DNA from: Eretmocerus hayati
Lineage: Eukaryota; Arthropoda; Insecta; Hymenoptera; Aphelinidae
Direction of reading: 5' to 3'
Assembly (NCBI GenBank): GCA_029851415.1
Contig: CM056744.1
Span: 59,359,797-59,423,796, forward strand
DNA length: 64,000 nt
Position numbers and translations under genes: made by a program. Under the pieces are notes generated by a model. That model did no database searches and was not told the origin of the DNA. It saw only the letters and a program-made list of their open reading frames with translations. Positions 1-11,851 of this stretch are shown piece by piece. Positions within the stretch are counted from its first letter, which is position 1. The number at the start of each line of letters is the position of its first letter.

Positions 1-2178
1 GAAAATGGGATACTATGAGGGGCACAAGTGATTTTCAGTTCCTAAGAAAACTACAGCTGATTCCTTGATTTTGCGTTCCACAGAATGTGACACAATACAG
101 AAAATATGGCAACTTGGACCGTTTCATACACTCTGTAATTTAATAGCTGAATGAAAAGTCACCTGCGCGTGTAGTTTTCATGTGTTATATCCGAAAAGAT
201 GATAATTTGATTAGTGGAGATTATGAAACTAAGCGTGGGAATTATCAACCGAGAATACGTGGAAGGGTATTGGGGCGCTATTTCGCAGTCTCTCTGGCTT
301 CATTCCGAACATGTATGAATTCCTGAGATTTGCGTAGCTCTTACGAATCTCGATGGCTCGGAGCGATGTTAGTTAGTCAGAATATTCTCGATGATACAAC
401 AATTCTTGATCCATTGTAGGTGAGAATCGGTTTATTGGCAGCTTATTCATTGTCGTTTCGGACAGAAAATGCACCCAAGTCATTATTTGCAAGATTAAAC
501 GAGGTGGGCTTGCGTACAATGCCAACTCGAGGGTACAAGATATTCCCAAACATTTTTCGTCTTTTCCCGATTCACTTTGAAATATTGAGATTGAGATTAA
601 TCAGAATTATGATCGATCACAATGATCCAATAAAGCAGAGGGGAGCGAGAGACAACTAGGAAGAGGCAAAATGAAGGGTGAAAGAAGAGAGAGCGTGGGA
701 TAACAGAGCGTGAGGGTGATTGAATGATGGACGATTTGATCGACTGATTTGTTGATTCGGTGATTAGAAAGTAGATTAGAGGAGTGAAAGAATGGTGATT
801 ATCAGTTTCAATCAGATCATTGAAATCAGAGCGAGAAAGAGGGCGAAAGGCGAGAAAAGAGAGAGAAAGAGAGAACACGAGATAGAGAAAAAGAGAGCGA
901 TGAATAATATAGTGTACTATGCTTCTATCCACATTATCACTTCTTCAACCCTCGGTCCTTTCGCGATGTACTTGGAAGAAGCAATTTCCATCCGTACAGT
1001 CAGTATAGAAATATAACATATTATGAATATTATTGATGGAAAGAAGCTCTCACACTTTACATTCGGCTGCCGGGAACAAGATTTTCAGTTAGAGATTTGG
1101 AAAGAATGCGATTCTACAACAATGTAATAGATGCATGATTCAGTTCGGATAACCCTAAACACAGAACTCGCTTTTTCACTGCAATAGCAAAAACAGACGG
1201 AGACGCACGCAACAGTGGGATCTATCACGCTCGTGATTCCATCCGAATTGAAACGTTCGGCGGCTTCGACTCAAAGAACATATTTCTATTCCTCTTTCTA
1301 GAAGCCTTTCTACGATTCTGAACGAGCGTGAGGAATTGTGTGAACAAGGGCTGATATGTCTCACGTGCATACGGTGTATGTGCTACACATATGAGGGTTT
1401 CCATGGAACTTTAACTATTGACCCTCTGAAATAGAAAAAAAATTTTCTCATCGCAAACTTTTGAAATGTGTTCCATGTGATACTTAGACCTCGAAAATAT
1501 GTGAAAAAAGTGATGCCACTCTCTTCCAAGCCGAGGTATCTGGTTCAGAACGACATGTGCGGAATTTCACACTTGAAACATTCTTGAATCAATTTCAATC
1601 GAATAGATTCGATTCAAAACATTTTCTAGACGATCGATACGGATTATATTTTGCCTGACTTAACTTTAAGATGAATTTCATCATCGATTTCTCCGAAATT
1701 CGATGTAAATTCCGAAAATCGAGTCAAGAGATATGAGTCTCATTTCAATCTCTAGAATACACTGTGGAGTCATTTTGTTCATATTTTAGCCGTAGACTAT
1801 GTAAAAATCAAGGAAATCGCGATAAAATCACATTTAGAGGCTTATTTAGCTCATCACCCGTATTCAAATGTTTCACCTCAGCTTCTCACAGAAATACCGA
1901 TCGACCATTGCAACTCAGAACAGTGCGGTTATATCCCTTTTGTGATGAAGAAAAAAGACCACAACATTCCAATCCTGTGCTTTGCGTTTTCTGAGTATGA
2001 CATCAAAAAATGACCGTTTTGAGAGCCAGTGGCGCGATAACTCTATGAGCTTTGAAGCTTCATAAAATTTGTCCGGATCAACGCACACTCACAAACCAAA
2101 CGGGATTCGATTCGTCTTTTTTCAACTTCGAAAACTCTTCGGTACATTCCCCGTATCGCACAAGGTAATCCATCATTT
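1..2178. other. Unassigned flank, no gene seen
   Basis: Only short reading frames without recognisable motifs occur here. About 830-905 is purine-rich with GA-type simple sequence. I see no RNA gene, terminal repeat or long coding frame. Confidence 0.5.
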
Positions 2179-4820
2179 TGTGACGGTAAAACCGTAACAG
2201 CCGTTTAGAAAAAATGAGCAAATCTCTCTCGTCGTGCCTCGAGCCAGCAGCCTCTGAAAACCCGTATTTATACGCAAAATACGTCTTTTCCGAGGTGCTG
2301 CTGCTCGAGGCGACGACGATGCCGTGTACCAGAGTCGATGCGGGTATGCCTGGGGGCAGGCAACCCGGCCTACACCCACGTTGGCCGCAACCACCAGCCT
2401 ATAGGAGGCTGGTGGTCATCTCCACAACAATACCAGCTGATGGAGCCCAGGGCGGGCTACCTGGACAAAATGATTCTGTTTTGCCCTTGTCGGACCCTCC
2501 CCGTCACACACATACCCCGCGGCACCACAGGAGGGGCCCGGGGCCCGTGTTACACTCACGACGGGTGCGGGAAACTTGCCGAGGCCCTCGCCCCCGGGTG
2601 AGCGAGGGCAGATCGAATTAACACGCGGAATTCTGCACGTTTGCACTGAAATGCTGTGTTTGGGGTGGGAAATGGTAACAGCCGGTGCCCGCGGACCCCG
2701 TGCTGCATCCAAAGCCCACCCCAACAGCTATGCACGCGATCCTAAGTGCCCCATCCCGAGGTACCCTTCACACCCACATGCCCCGCAAAGCCACAACACA
2801 GTTGCCGACCCGGGTGTGCCAGGATGATGCCGCGGAGACGATCAAGACCAGATGATGCAGGAGCCCTGCCAACGATGCCGTGCACCCGGGGGAGTCACCA
2901 TAGGGCTATTTGCCATCCGGGCAGTTGCTCCATACACAAATAGCCCCTTATGCTGCGTGGCACAGCTGATGCGAGGTTATTGGTGCATGCAACACTTGTT
3001 GCATGCACCCGAGATGCACCAGCTCACTGCCGACACCCGCACGATCGCGCACTCACCTAGGGGTGTTACCCACACCGGGACAAGCACGCACGACGACACC
3101 GAGACACCCGGGTGACCCCGAGAACAACGACGATGATGATGACGACGTGCGCGGCGCGAGGGCGCTGCCAACGGGTATACCTACCTCAGGGTAGGTTATA
3201 CCGCATTTTGCCGACCCGGGGGCCCTGATGATGCCCGGACATCCACCGCTGGGTGGAAAATGGTATGCAGACGATACACACAGGCCATTATGTATGTGTG
3301 TGGACATGTAGGAGATTGCCTAGGCAGACTGCGAGTGAATATTATTGCCGTGATGACTGCCCATATAGGTAAAGCGTTGCCGTGACGAGTGTATATAGGT
3401 ATAGCGTTGCTGTTATGACTACATAAATAGGTATAGCGTTGCCGTGACGAGTATATATAGGTATATATATACTCGTGTGCCTGATTGCATAGCGTGAAAG
3501 TACGAAGAGTGGAGGCAATAGCGAGTTGCGCAGAGCCTCCACGCTTACGTATGCTTGCCGTGGGTGCGAGTGAGATAAAATAGGCAACTGGTGGAGGCCA
3601 GAAAACAGTGCCGTACCCACAACCAAGCAGATTTCTGCCGTAAATTCTGTATCTTGCTGACGATTTGCTGCCTTGCGCTCGAACGCATAGTTCATAATTT
3701 GCCGCGCCCCAGCCACCAGAGGGCGATGTCGGCTTTTCGCGGATTTTGAGAGCCAATCAAAATTATTGCTGCCGACCAATCAGAAAGCTTCATTTATTGA
3801 GGAAGAAGAAGAGCTTTTGCCGGCAGGGAGCCGGCCATTGCGACACTTGTTGGATTGCCTCGAGAGTGATCACACGTTCTTGCGTCTTTGCCTCGTGCTC
3901 CAAAGTTTTTGCCGTGAGCCCCCCAGGAGTCCAGGGTTGCTCACTCGACGTCAAGGGTCGGATATAACAACTATTTGAAGGGAGTCAAGGAGCTATTGCC
4001 AGAAATTGCAAGGATGTCGCATATCAGCGGTGAGTGGTCTTGATCTTTCTATTAACAATTGGTGAATTTTCTCGCGCGTCCCTCGAGAGCCTCGTGTGCG
4101 CGTATTAGCCATCGTCGGGCTTTGCCAAACCGAACTCCTGGGGAGGCTGACGGTGCTGGAGTGCACCCTGACAATCTGCCGAGACTCCAGCACACCCCAG
4201 CAGTCGCGGGCGTGTCGTGATCACCCAAATTAGGTGGGTGAAATTCAAGCGTGGGCAGATAGACATTTTGCCTCGCGCCGTGAGCGTGGCGTGGAAATTG
4301 CCGCGGAGCAGCCATCTTAAGTTCGTTTTGGAGCAGCGTGCTCTCTCCCAATTCTAGAGTCCAAGTCTTGTCAGAGTTTGCCGAGACAGTGTGCCGAATT
4401 AGTGGAGTGAATTTTCGTGTATTTTTCAGGAAATTTTGAGAGACATTTTGAGAACAATTTGATATTACCTAATTATGAATCTTTAGCGAATTTTAGAGTC
4501 ATTTTGCGAGTATGTTGTCGCGAAGAAATTGATATGTAGATTGTTGTATCGACCGCGTAGAAGCAGCGTGTACAGAATATATTGCCGAGATTATTTTATT
4601 ATAGATTGCGATTATTATTTCGAGTGTGAGCGTCCCCCCCCCCTCCTCTTCCGAATTTTGGGTGAATATACGGTAAGTGGACTAGACTTGGAGAGAAGCT
4701 GTGTTCCAGAGCAATTTCAAAGTTGCGTTCGCCGATTATTGCGCGAGATCTGCGATTGTAGGCCGAGAGTCCTGATTAAATAAATGAGTGTGATAGGTAA
4801 AATCATTTGCCATGTCACAA
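2179..4820 (+). repeat. 2.64-kb TGTGAC...GTCACA repeat, copy 1 (solo-LTR-like)
   Basis: This unit begins TGTGACGG and ends GTCACA. It is flanked by a 4-bp direct repeat ATTT (2175-2178 and 4821-4824). A second copy of almost the same length lies at 60575-63217 in the same orientation. The TG...CA termini, short target duplication, an AATAAA near the 3' end (about 4778) and absence of a long ORF suggest a long solo LTR of a Gypsy-type element. A Ginger-like DNA transposon, which also has TGT...ACA ends and 4-bp duplications, remains possible. It contains a GC-rich 5' half, short tandem repeats near 3.4 kb and a CCACCAGAGGGCG motif at 3713-3725. Confidence 0.7.
3370..3475. repeat. Short tandem repeat inside the 2.64-kb unit
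   Basis: About three imperfect units of 30-33 bp carry GCGTTGCCGTGACGAGT followed by TATATAGGTATA. The second copy of the parent repeat has a shorter version near 61.81-61.88 kb, so unit number varies between copies. Confidence 0.6.
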
Positions 4821-6365
4821 TTTTCGTAAACAATAGCCAGAGCAAGTTTTCCCACAAAACTCGGTTACATCGATGAATGAGAGCTAATATCGTAGCCAAA
4901 TCAGCGCACACCTCTCAATCAACAATTTTCTCAAAATATGAGATTAGTAGATGGATATATCATTCCACCGAAGTAGTTGAGGCATAGGTATTTTAGTTAC
5001 AGCCTTATCAATTCAAAAAATCGCGTTGGTACGTTTGTAAACTACCCAAAAATCATCTTTTGCGGTCTGCTATTGACAAATCAGGATGCGTTCCAACAAA
5101 AAAGAATGTAGCCCATATTGAACGATGCCAAATACTATAAAAAAGCCAATTCTGCGCACTACGAATAGTTTAAAATACTCCTAGAACACTGCAGTAACAC
5201 AAAAGTTAAAAGTTCCGTGGAAACTCTCATATACATCCGCTTCTCCGAATTTTTCGTGCTCGTCCAATGCTGTGCGTCTTCTCCTGGAGCTGGATAAGTG
5301 TTCAAGGGTTGTGAGGATCAGAAGTACATGTCCGAACAAGTTGTAGATCACAACTTAACCCGGGCAGATATGCTGTAAAGTCGCAGTCATCGCAAGCCTT
5401 AGTTGGGCACGGAATGTGGCATTCTCGGTGTGGCACGTATTGTGATATTTCGACTTTGAGAGCATCGTACGATCGCGCATGGATTCGGACCGACTTGGCC
5501 GAATATGAACCTCTTAGTTCCATCAAACTACGCCAGAAAAAAGTATAATTGAGCCATTGGAGTCATTTGTGCGCTCTAATCCATATGCTACGGATGTGAC
5601 ATCTTTTTTTATTTTCCGAAAAAATCGACACATATCGGCTCCGCTCATCGAGCTACTCCAAGATAACAGCCGCGCCAAACCGAGAACTTCTAGTCGAATC
5701 TAGAATGGATGGAATGGTACCCAGGACGGAAGCTTCTGGTCACAGAGAAAAGCTGAGGCGGTGTTTTTGTCCCAGCACGGAATGTGACACAACTTTCCAG
5801 GACAAGATGTTCGCGCAAGTTCACCATGAAAAATCCGAGTGCAGACTTGCATATGTTCATAAAATCACTCTCTTAGGTATAAGCTCTCGATAAGTATGCA
5901 GAATCTACCGATACGTAGTGGAACTACGACCTTGAAGGTTTGGTTTTGAGAAAGGTTTGGACCTGCCGCGCTCGGCGAGTTGACCTTGCTCGGCCAGAGG
6001 GTAGCTTGTCCGGACTCGAAGTGGGGCCCACGAAACTGCAGGGCCTATCGCAGGGCCACTGCACTAGATATGCCGAGCACACGCGCATTGAGACTTGTTG
6101 CGACGACGGCAAGAGTGCGCGGGGTGAAAACGGAGCAAAGTTGGAGCGAGCGATGTTAGTCTACCGGCCGGCGGCGTGGCGTCGATCGTCGATGAGATGG
6201 GGCATGAGGGGGCGGAGAGGGAGGAGGAGAGAACGGCCCGCGGGAGCTCATATCGCTATAGTGTGCTCCCTCTCCCTCTCTTACCTTCAAACTGTCCTCT
6301 GTATCACTCCTGCTGTAGCAATAACATAACTCCATAGAAATTATATCATCGAATTATATTTGGGC
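4821..6365. other. Unassigned region
   Basis: No recognised gene. A plus-strand frame at 5705-5893 contains a Cys/His spacing (CPSTEC...HHEKSEC) reminiscent of a C2HC-type finger, but it is short and isolated. About 5990-6260 is GC- and CpG-rich compared with its surroundings. Confidence 0.3.
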
Positions 6366-7340
6366 AGGATAGATAGATAGATAGATGTCCTTTTATTCGT
6401 CCAAAGACAAAAATATTATTACATACACTTACATATGTCCATTACAATATAGTAACACGTATAAGAAAAGAAAGAGATATATGTACACAAAATAATAATA
6501 AATTCAGTCGATTACTGGTTTGGTCAAGGACAATAAGTATCACAATTCGTGACTAGTCAGGGTGTATACTCAAAGACTATTCAAACACTCATGAAACTGG
6601 ATATAAAGTGATAAAGGAGAGGGGGCAAGGGTTCGCACTAATATCACAGATCTAGATCACCAACCGGGTGACTAAGGTCACATGTAAAAAGTACTAAGCT
6701 AACCCTTCCCATTACAGATTAAAATAATGCCTCTTCTCCACATCAATCTTCTGCGGAGACTGGGTTAGTAAAAAAATTTTCAGGGATTCTTTGAATAGTG
6801 ATGTTTTCCCCAGCTGCCGAAAGCCCGGAGGGAGAAAGTTCCACAAATGAGCACATTGAACCTGGAACGATCTCCTTCCGTACTCAAGTCTCATATTGGG
6901 AACCTTGAGTACCCGCTCTTCTGCATCACCGCGTGCAGGGCGTTCGGATTGGTACCTGGTGAACATTGCAGATAGGGAGCCGAACACTCCTAAATGCATG
7001 ATTTTGAGCATCAAGAGAGCTGCGAAGTACATTCTCCGCGAATCAGTACGTAGTCAACCCAAACCCTCCCTAAACGGGGTGATGTGCTCGTCTCTCCTAA
7101 GATCAAAAATGTACCTCACACATGAATTGCTAAGTCGCTGTATCCGTTGCCGCTGTTCGTCCGTGGCGTCGAGGTACACGACCGTGCAGTAATCCAGATG
7201 AGGTTGAACCTAGGACTCGACCAGGCGAATTCGGAGAGGTCTGGTGATACACGCCCTGAAAAACCGCAATGCGTATAGGGCTCTGTTGACTCTCTTTGTT
7301 ACTTCAACGCTGACCAACCAAGAATTCAACTGAACTAATG
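6366..7340 (-). mobile_element. 5'-truncated non-LTR retrotransposon (LINE) fragment
   Basis: The minus strand encodes the C-terminal end of a LINE reverse-transcriptase ORF and ends in a microsatellite tail, read as (GATA)n on the plus strand at about 6371-6387. Microsatellite tails are typical of several LINE clades (CR1/Jockey/RTE-like). The element is truncated at its 5' side near 7.34 kb. Confidence 0.7.
6712..7335 (-). pseudogene. LINE reverse transcriptase C-terminal remnant
   Basis: Read on the minus strand, the frame contains a segment like HLDYCTVVYL followed by a helical region and, near the C-terminus, LWNFLPPGFR and a SLFKESLKIF-type ending. These resemble the conserved tail of CR1/Jockey-type ORF2 proteins. 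Only the last ~200 residues remain. At least two in-frame stops interrupt it upstream of 7032, so it is not functional. The catalytic YADD region and endonuclease are absent. Confidence 0.65.
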
Positions 7341-7689
7341 GAATATTGTTGGATTTTTCAGTAGATAATGATCCTGAAACATCGAATTATCCGATATGTT
7401 CGTTTATTTATTGAACAAAGACGGAACGGCTTCCCCGGTTGTCAATCCACAGTTGTCTTTTCCTTGCCACAGGTGGTCGATCTAGCTGTGGCAGCCCGAC
7501 GCGAAAGCAGCTACCAAAGACTGTCAGCTGGCTGACCGTCTAACAAACTCATCTTCACCTTTGAATCGCCTCAAAATACTGAGAGGAAAATTCGAGATCC
7601 GATGATTTCGCTGGCAATCCACGAGAACTCCTCAAATAAAGCATCACACCTTGCATGTTGCAGCCGGAGTTCTCCGGCTATTCGTTTGG

Positions 7690-8845
7690 GGGGATGCCGA
7701 ATACCGACATTCAGATTCCTGTAAAAATGATAACGATTCTGAGGGAGCAGATTATTTCCTGAATACTGGACTCATCCGTATCAAATTGCGTGACGAGGGA
7801 AGGGGTCACTCGAATAATCGGTGCCTGGTATGAATCGTGGGCTAGGACTATCAAATCCGAACATTTTCCGCTCCGAAGTTCGACGAGATAGGAGATATGC
7901 AGCTTGAATCTGATGTGATCTCATAAAGAGCCTTCTGAGACGCCGAAACATACCAGGCGCCAATTTGAGAGGATATTCCAATTTGAAAGTGACCTCAACG
8001 TTATCAATCAATAAGGTACCCATCGAACAATTTGTAACCTCGTGCAGCAGAACACAATAACAGCAAATACTCGGTGGCTGACCGACAGCAACTCTAGCGG
8101 TACAATATTCAAGCTCGCAAGTCAGCTGCCAATCTCCAATGGATGCACGTAGTTCGTCCACATTACTTGTGTATTTGTGATTCTCGCTCGACGTCTCAAG
8201 CTGAATTATGGATTGAACACTTATATTCTATGTGAGTCCAAGCTTAACGTGCCACAAAGAAGATCAATTATCAAAGCAGCGATGAGGATAAGGACTCGTC
8301 TCTGAATTTTAGCAGGAGCTACAGGTAGATGAACAGCTGCTGAGAGTAAGTGATCATCATACAGACACAAACCATGTGAAGAAGCTACATGCATCCATTC
8401 GAGATTGGCAGCCGGCTTGCGAACTGGAATGTTGTTCTGCTAGAAATATTACTGATCGTCCACCGAGTATTTGCTGTTGTTGTATCATGCCGCACGAGAT
8501 TACAAATAATTCAATGGGTAAACATTTTATTGATAACGTTGAGGTCGCTTTCGAATTGAATATCCTCTCAAATCGGCGCCTGATATGTTTCGGGGTCTCA
8601 GAAGACTCTATTTGAAATCGAATCAGATCCAAGCTGCACAACCTCGATCTCGGTGAACTTCGAAGCAAAAACTTCTCGGATTTGATAGTCCTATTCCACG
8701 ATTCATACCAGGCGCCGACTGTTTGAACGACTCTCTTCGTCGTCTTTGATACGGATCAGTACATATATTGAGGGAATAATTCCACTCCCACAAATTTGTG
8801 ACCATCTTCTCAGGTATCTGCAGGTCGGTATCCGACATCCCCTTG
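7690..8845. repeat. Diverged inverted duplication of an unknown coding fragment
   Basis: Two arms (about 7697-8165 and 8380-8845) are inverted copies separated by ~215 bp. Read outward from the centre, both translate to related peptides sharing the spacing ASI-DWQ, CELE-C, PPSICC and IDNVEV. This protein-level similarity suggests a duplicated exon of a real gene. I do not recognise the family. Both copies have lost long open frames, so they are probably fragments. Confidence 0.55.
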
Positions 8846-9059
8846 AAAGTGCAAACGATTAGTCAATAAACTCTATTGGTGATTCTTCATTCATTTCCGC
8901 ATCAAATCACCACCATCATAGCGAGTTTTATGATATTTGATGTTTGTCTACCATCAATATGAATTCCATGAATCTCTAGTTGGGATTGAGAGATAGCATC
9001 TCCGTGAGCAAATCGAGCATCCGGCAGCTTACTCCCGGAAGCCACAAAATGACGGATTG

Positions 9060-9065
9060 ATTTTG
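9060..9065. repeat. Polinton target-site duplication, left
   Basis: ATTTTG immediately precedes the left terminus AGTAGTGG and matches the six bases after the right terminus. Confidence 0.9.
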
Positions 9066-9313
9066 AGTAGTGGAGCTATGGCGGTCCGGCCTCAAGCAAC
9101 CAATGGCGCTCCTGCCTCAAACAGCGGCGCCCTCCCCCGCCCCCACGGCGGTGCAGCCTCGAGCGATCCCATAGCGGCCTCGAATGTCCCATGGCGGTAC
9201 GGCCTCGAATCTGCATTATGATGCGCAATTACACGAGTTACCGTGAGTGTAGTGCTGAATATCACCACCAGATGGCATTTCGTGGCTCAAACATCGAAGA
9301 GAAGTGTGTACGC
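9066..9313 (+). repeat. Polinton left terminal inverted repeat
   Basis: It aligns with the reverse complement of 27135-27373, with small indels in GC-rich runs near 9100-9190. Similarity fades after about 9313. It contains CCACCAGATGGC at 9265-9276. Confidence 0.88.
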
Positions 9314-9597
9314 ATTCATCCAAGTCGATCCAGGCAAGTATCGAATAAAATAGTTCCGGACGCCATCGCTAGGTGGCAACTGGTTTACCTCGTATGCGAA
9401 TGAGTTGCAATCTTCACCTTACATACTTGGGAATGATAGTTCCATCGGCAATCTAAAGTCAATCCCTTACCCTCACATACGTCTCGATCTGAAATGGAGG
9501 TGAGCAGCACGATTTTGAATCATCTTATTGATGATTTGCAACAGGTCATGATTATTCGAAATTTCAGGCTCCACAACAGACCTCAAGGGAGCGGAGG
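9314..9597. other. Polinton left subterminal region
   Basis: No gene is assigned. A plus-strand frame beginning at 9494 may be the 5' part of the next gene after a frameshift or a lost splice, but this cannot be decided by eye. A CGCTAGGTGGCA motif lies at about 9367. Confidence 0.35.
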
Positions 9598-10083
9598 ATG
9601 GCGAAGCGCTTTCCTCTACAGATTCAATATATGCGGAATAATCCGCCTCCCGCTCCAGGGTCTGAGTCGAAGGCGCTTCCTCTTCCCACCCAAATGTGGG
9701 CTCCAGTGCCTGCGCGATTATCACCGCAACAACCAGCTCCTGCAGAGCTCGTGAATTTCAAGAGTCGAAAGCCTCCTCCACCACCCAGACTGCCAGCTTC
9801 ACCTGCTCCAGTGGAGGAGGATCTCGAGTTTCCTCTCCCTCTGGAGGAGAGTGAAGTTGAAAGGCTACTGGACTGGGGGGAACGTATATATAGTTTGATG
9901 GCCAATTTAAACCTCAACTGATGGCCAGAGCGTGACGCTCTGATCGCCCACTTGAACAGTATTGAAGAGGGTTCCGATCTCGAATTTTTCTCAACGCACT
10001 TATTGAAAAAGATGGATAAACTGAAGCTAGAAAAGCTACAAATTTGGCAAAAAGAATTGGAATGGAAGCCACTCCCTCTTTAA
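9598..10083 (+). pseudogene. Polinton proline-rich hypothetical protein, one in-frame stop
   Basis: From ATG at 9598 the frame encodes a basic start, a Pro-rich middle (PPPPPRLP) and acidic patches (VEEDLEFPLPLEESE). TGA at 9919-9921 interrupts it. The same frame then continues for ~53 codons with coding-like, helix-forming sequence (HLLKKMDKLKLEKLQIWQ) to a stop at 10081-10083. The simplest reading is a ~160-residue protein broken by one nonsense change. I do not recognise a family. It is the first plus-strand gene inside the left terminus, and the true start may lie upstream. Confidence 0.5.
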
Positions 10084-10307
10084 AAATGTTCAAGTGGGTA
10101 TCCCTTTACATGTGCACGTCTTTGTGTGTGTTTGATGTATTTTTCTGTATGTGTCTCCTTTTTATAGGATTTTTCAATGTATATTCTGTAAGAGTCTCGT
10201 TTTTTATAGGATTTTCTATAGGATTTCTTGTAAGTGTCTTGTATGCCCCCCTTTTAACATGATAAATGAATAGAAAAAATCAAGATTTGAGAAAACTGGA
10301 GAAGTGT

Positions 10308-10368
10308 AGAATCGATTTATGCAAAACCAGAGCTTGACCCAAGCTTTGATTTTGCATAAATCGATTTT
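10308..10368. repeat. Hairpin, ~27-bp arms
   Basis: AATCGATTTATGCAAAA and its reverse complement face each other around the short centre GACCCAAG, with one or two mismatches. It sits between the plus-strand gene ending at 10083 and the minus-strand gene ending at 10642. Confidence 0.7.
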
Positions 10369-10397
10369 GGTTGACTTCACAGGCATGAGCAATGGTT

Positions 10398-10566
10398 GGG
10401 GCTCTGCCATTTGTTCTCTCTTCTTTCATTATGCATGAACTAATTCTCTTTCTTTATTTTCAGGTCCCACGCCTGGACAAAATGGAGGATGGGCAGCGAT
10501 ACAAAATTGAATCGAATATTCATTCTCCTAGATTATAGAATGAAAGAAGAGAGAGACAAGAGCCCC
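10398..10566. repeat. Second inverted repeat in the convergent intergenic region
   Basis: GGGGCTCTGCCATTTG and TTCTCTCTTCTTTCATT at 10398-10434 are mirrored, with gaps, by AATGAAAGAAGAGAGAGACAAGAGCCCC-like sequence at about 10538-10566. It may be a structured 3' end shared by convergent transcripts. Confidence 0.5.
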
Positions 10567-10641
10567 GTCCTCGCCTGTTGGCTGTGAGATCCATCCTTCA
10601 GAGTTGATCTCTCCATTGATCTCTCTTCATTCGAACTTCAT

Positions 10642-11368
10642 TCACAATAAATTATACATAGAATACAATTTTTTACGATCCATAGGAAGCATTGCACGAC
10701 AGTCGCAGACGGTTCGGGAAGCAGTTGCCACAACATCGTCATCATCATTTTCATCTACACCAGCGTAGCCTGACGAACTATCAATTTGATCTACTCCTTC
10801 GTTGTAGGTAGGTGTTGGTTCACGACGTCGATGATCGAGCAACCACCTCTGAAGCTTATGTACATTCCGTACGGCACAAGCGTATTCTCTATTTCGGGCA
10901 TGGAGGTGGCAGGTGGGTTTCGGATCCGGTAAGTTCTTCAGTGCTGGGCAACCATCATACTCTAAATCATCTATCACCCTGTAATTTGATCCAATGAAAG
11001 AACTGTAGTTGTATTCATGATGATTAATTTTTGAATACTCACGTGAAAAGTAGCTGCTTGACTAACCACTTTCTTTTCTCTAACCCCTTGACGAACACCT
11101 TCCTAGCACCATTCAATACATCGCCGTGAATTTCCTCAACTTCATCGTAAGGAATCTCACCAGAGCCCCATCTTAGTCCATGATGATTGTATTCCAGCCA
11201 GCGATTATTTGACCCATGTTCTCGAGGGAGAGCCACCCGAGGGTATGGAGGCTGGAAGTGGTACACCGCTGGCAGAGCATCCTCTAGGACAGGGAGGATG
11301 GCCACTTCCTTGGCGACGAAGATGCTCTTGAAGGTTTGGAAACCCTGGATGTCTGCGATGTACTCCAT
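10642..11368 (-). CDS. Polinton exonuclease-like protein, intron-containing copy
   Basis: Two exons (11043-11368 and 10642-10978) join across a 64-bp GT-AG intron (10979-11042) into an intact 220-residue frame. The start MEYIADIQGF is shared with the intronless paralogue at 25380. Other shared positions are RWLE...HG, the VKGL(E)K(R)KWL-type segment and a C-terminal CAVRNVHKL region. The family recurs in insect Mavericks. The spaced acidic residues and the final His/Cys-Ala-Asn-Val block suggest a derived RNase-H-fold DEDD exonuclease, but that is inference. It is divergent from PolB, with the palindromic minisatellite between them. A TATAAAAG box (minus strand, 11411-11418) and TCAGT initiator (11386-11390) lie just upstream. 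This is one of few genes here without a lesion. Confidence 0.7.
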
Positions 11369-11385
11369 TGCTGATCAAGTCGACA

Positions 11386-11420
11386 ACTGAGGACCCAGCT
11401 CCGGCCACTCCTTTTATATG
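11386..11420 (-). promoter_or_regulatory. Core promoter of the 10642-11368 gene
   Basis: On the minus strand a TATATAAAAG-type box (plus 11411-11420) precedes a TCAGT initiator (plus 11386-11390), with 30 bases from the box T to the initiator A. CCAAT motifs lie further upstream at about 11460 and 11510. Confidence 0.7.
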
Positions 11421-11561
11421 GTTCTCCCCCTCTTCATTGGATTTCCCCATTCTGATCTCAACCAATCAGAGCTCTCTTCTCTCCAGGAAGCGTGTTGTGA
11501 CCTGCACCAGCCAATCAGCATTATTGCGGCGTCGGTGGCTCGAGTAAGTGTCGAAAATGAC

Positions 11562-11756
11562 CACCAGGTGGCGTCAGTTCATTGGAATCCTCAAGAGAAA
11601 GATGGGTCCGCAGTTACGAGGTAGAATGAGTCAGTATCATGTATTATAGTGCCCGAAATCACCACCAGGTGGCGTCTGGTAATCCACTCATGGATTGTAT
11701 ACTCGGAGTTCTTATGCTGGACCCAGTGTAGTTCTCAACTCTACCACTAGGCGACG
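11562..11756. promoter_or_regulatory. CTCF-like motif cluster
   Basis: CCACCAGGTGGCG occurs at 11562-11574 and again at 11662-11674, exactly 100 bp apart, followed by the variant CCACTAGGCGACG at 11744-11756. The core resembles the CTCF consensus. Binding is inference. Confidence 0.45.
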
Positions 11757-11851
11757 TTTGGTGATATGCAAGTGAAATGTATCCTTCAGGTTTCATATTC
11801 GGCTGCCTGGGATGCAGAAACCATTCTCCACCGCAAGGGTGAGTCGTTTTT

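Noticed and set aside
597..1016. Short frames rich in Arg/Lys/Glu or Ser/Leu near 0.6-1.0 kb
   Set aside because: They follow from GA-rich simple sequence; no motif supports coding.
2214..3307. Overlapping GC-rich frames on both strands in the 2.64-kb repeat
   Set aside because: Frames overlap on several strands, have low-complexity composition and are not preserved between the two copies, so they are by-products of GC content.
10044..10262. Hydrophobic 72-residue frame after the Pro-rich gene
   Set aside because: Its hydrophobicity comes from T-rich repeats (TTTTTATAGGATTTT); it overlaps the end of the better-supported frame.
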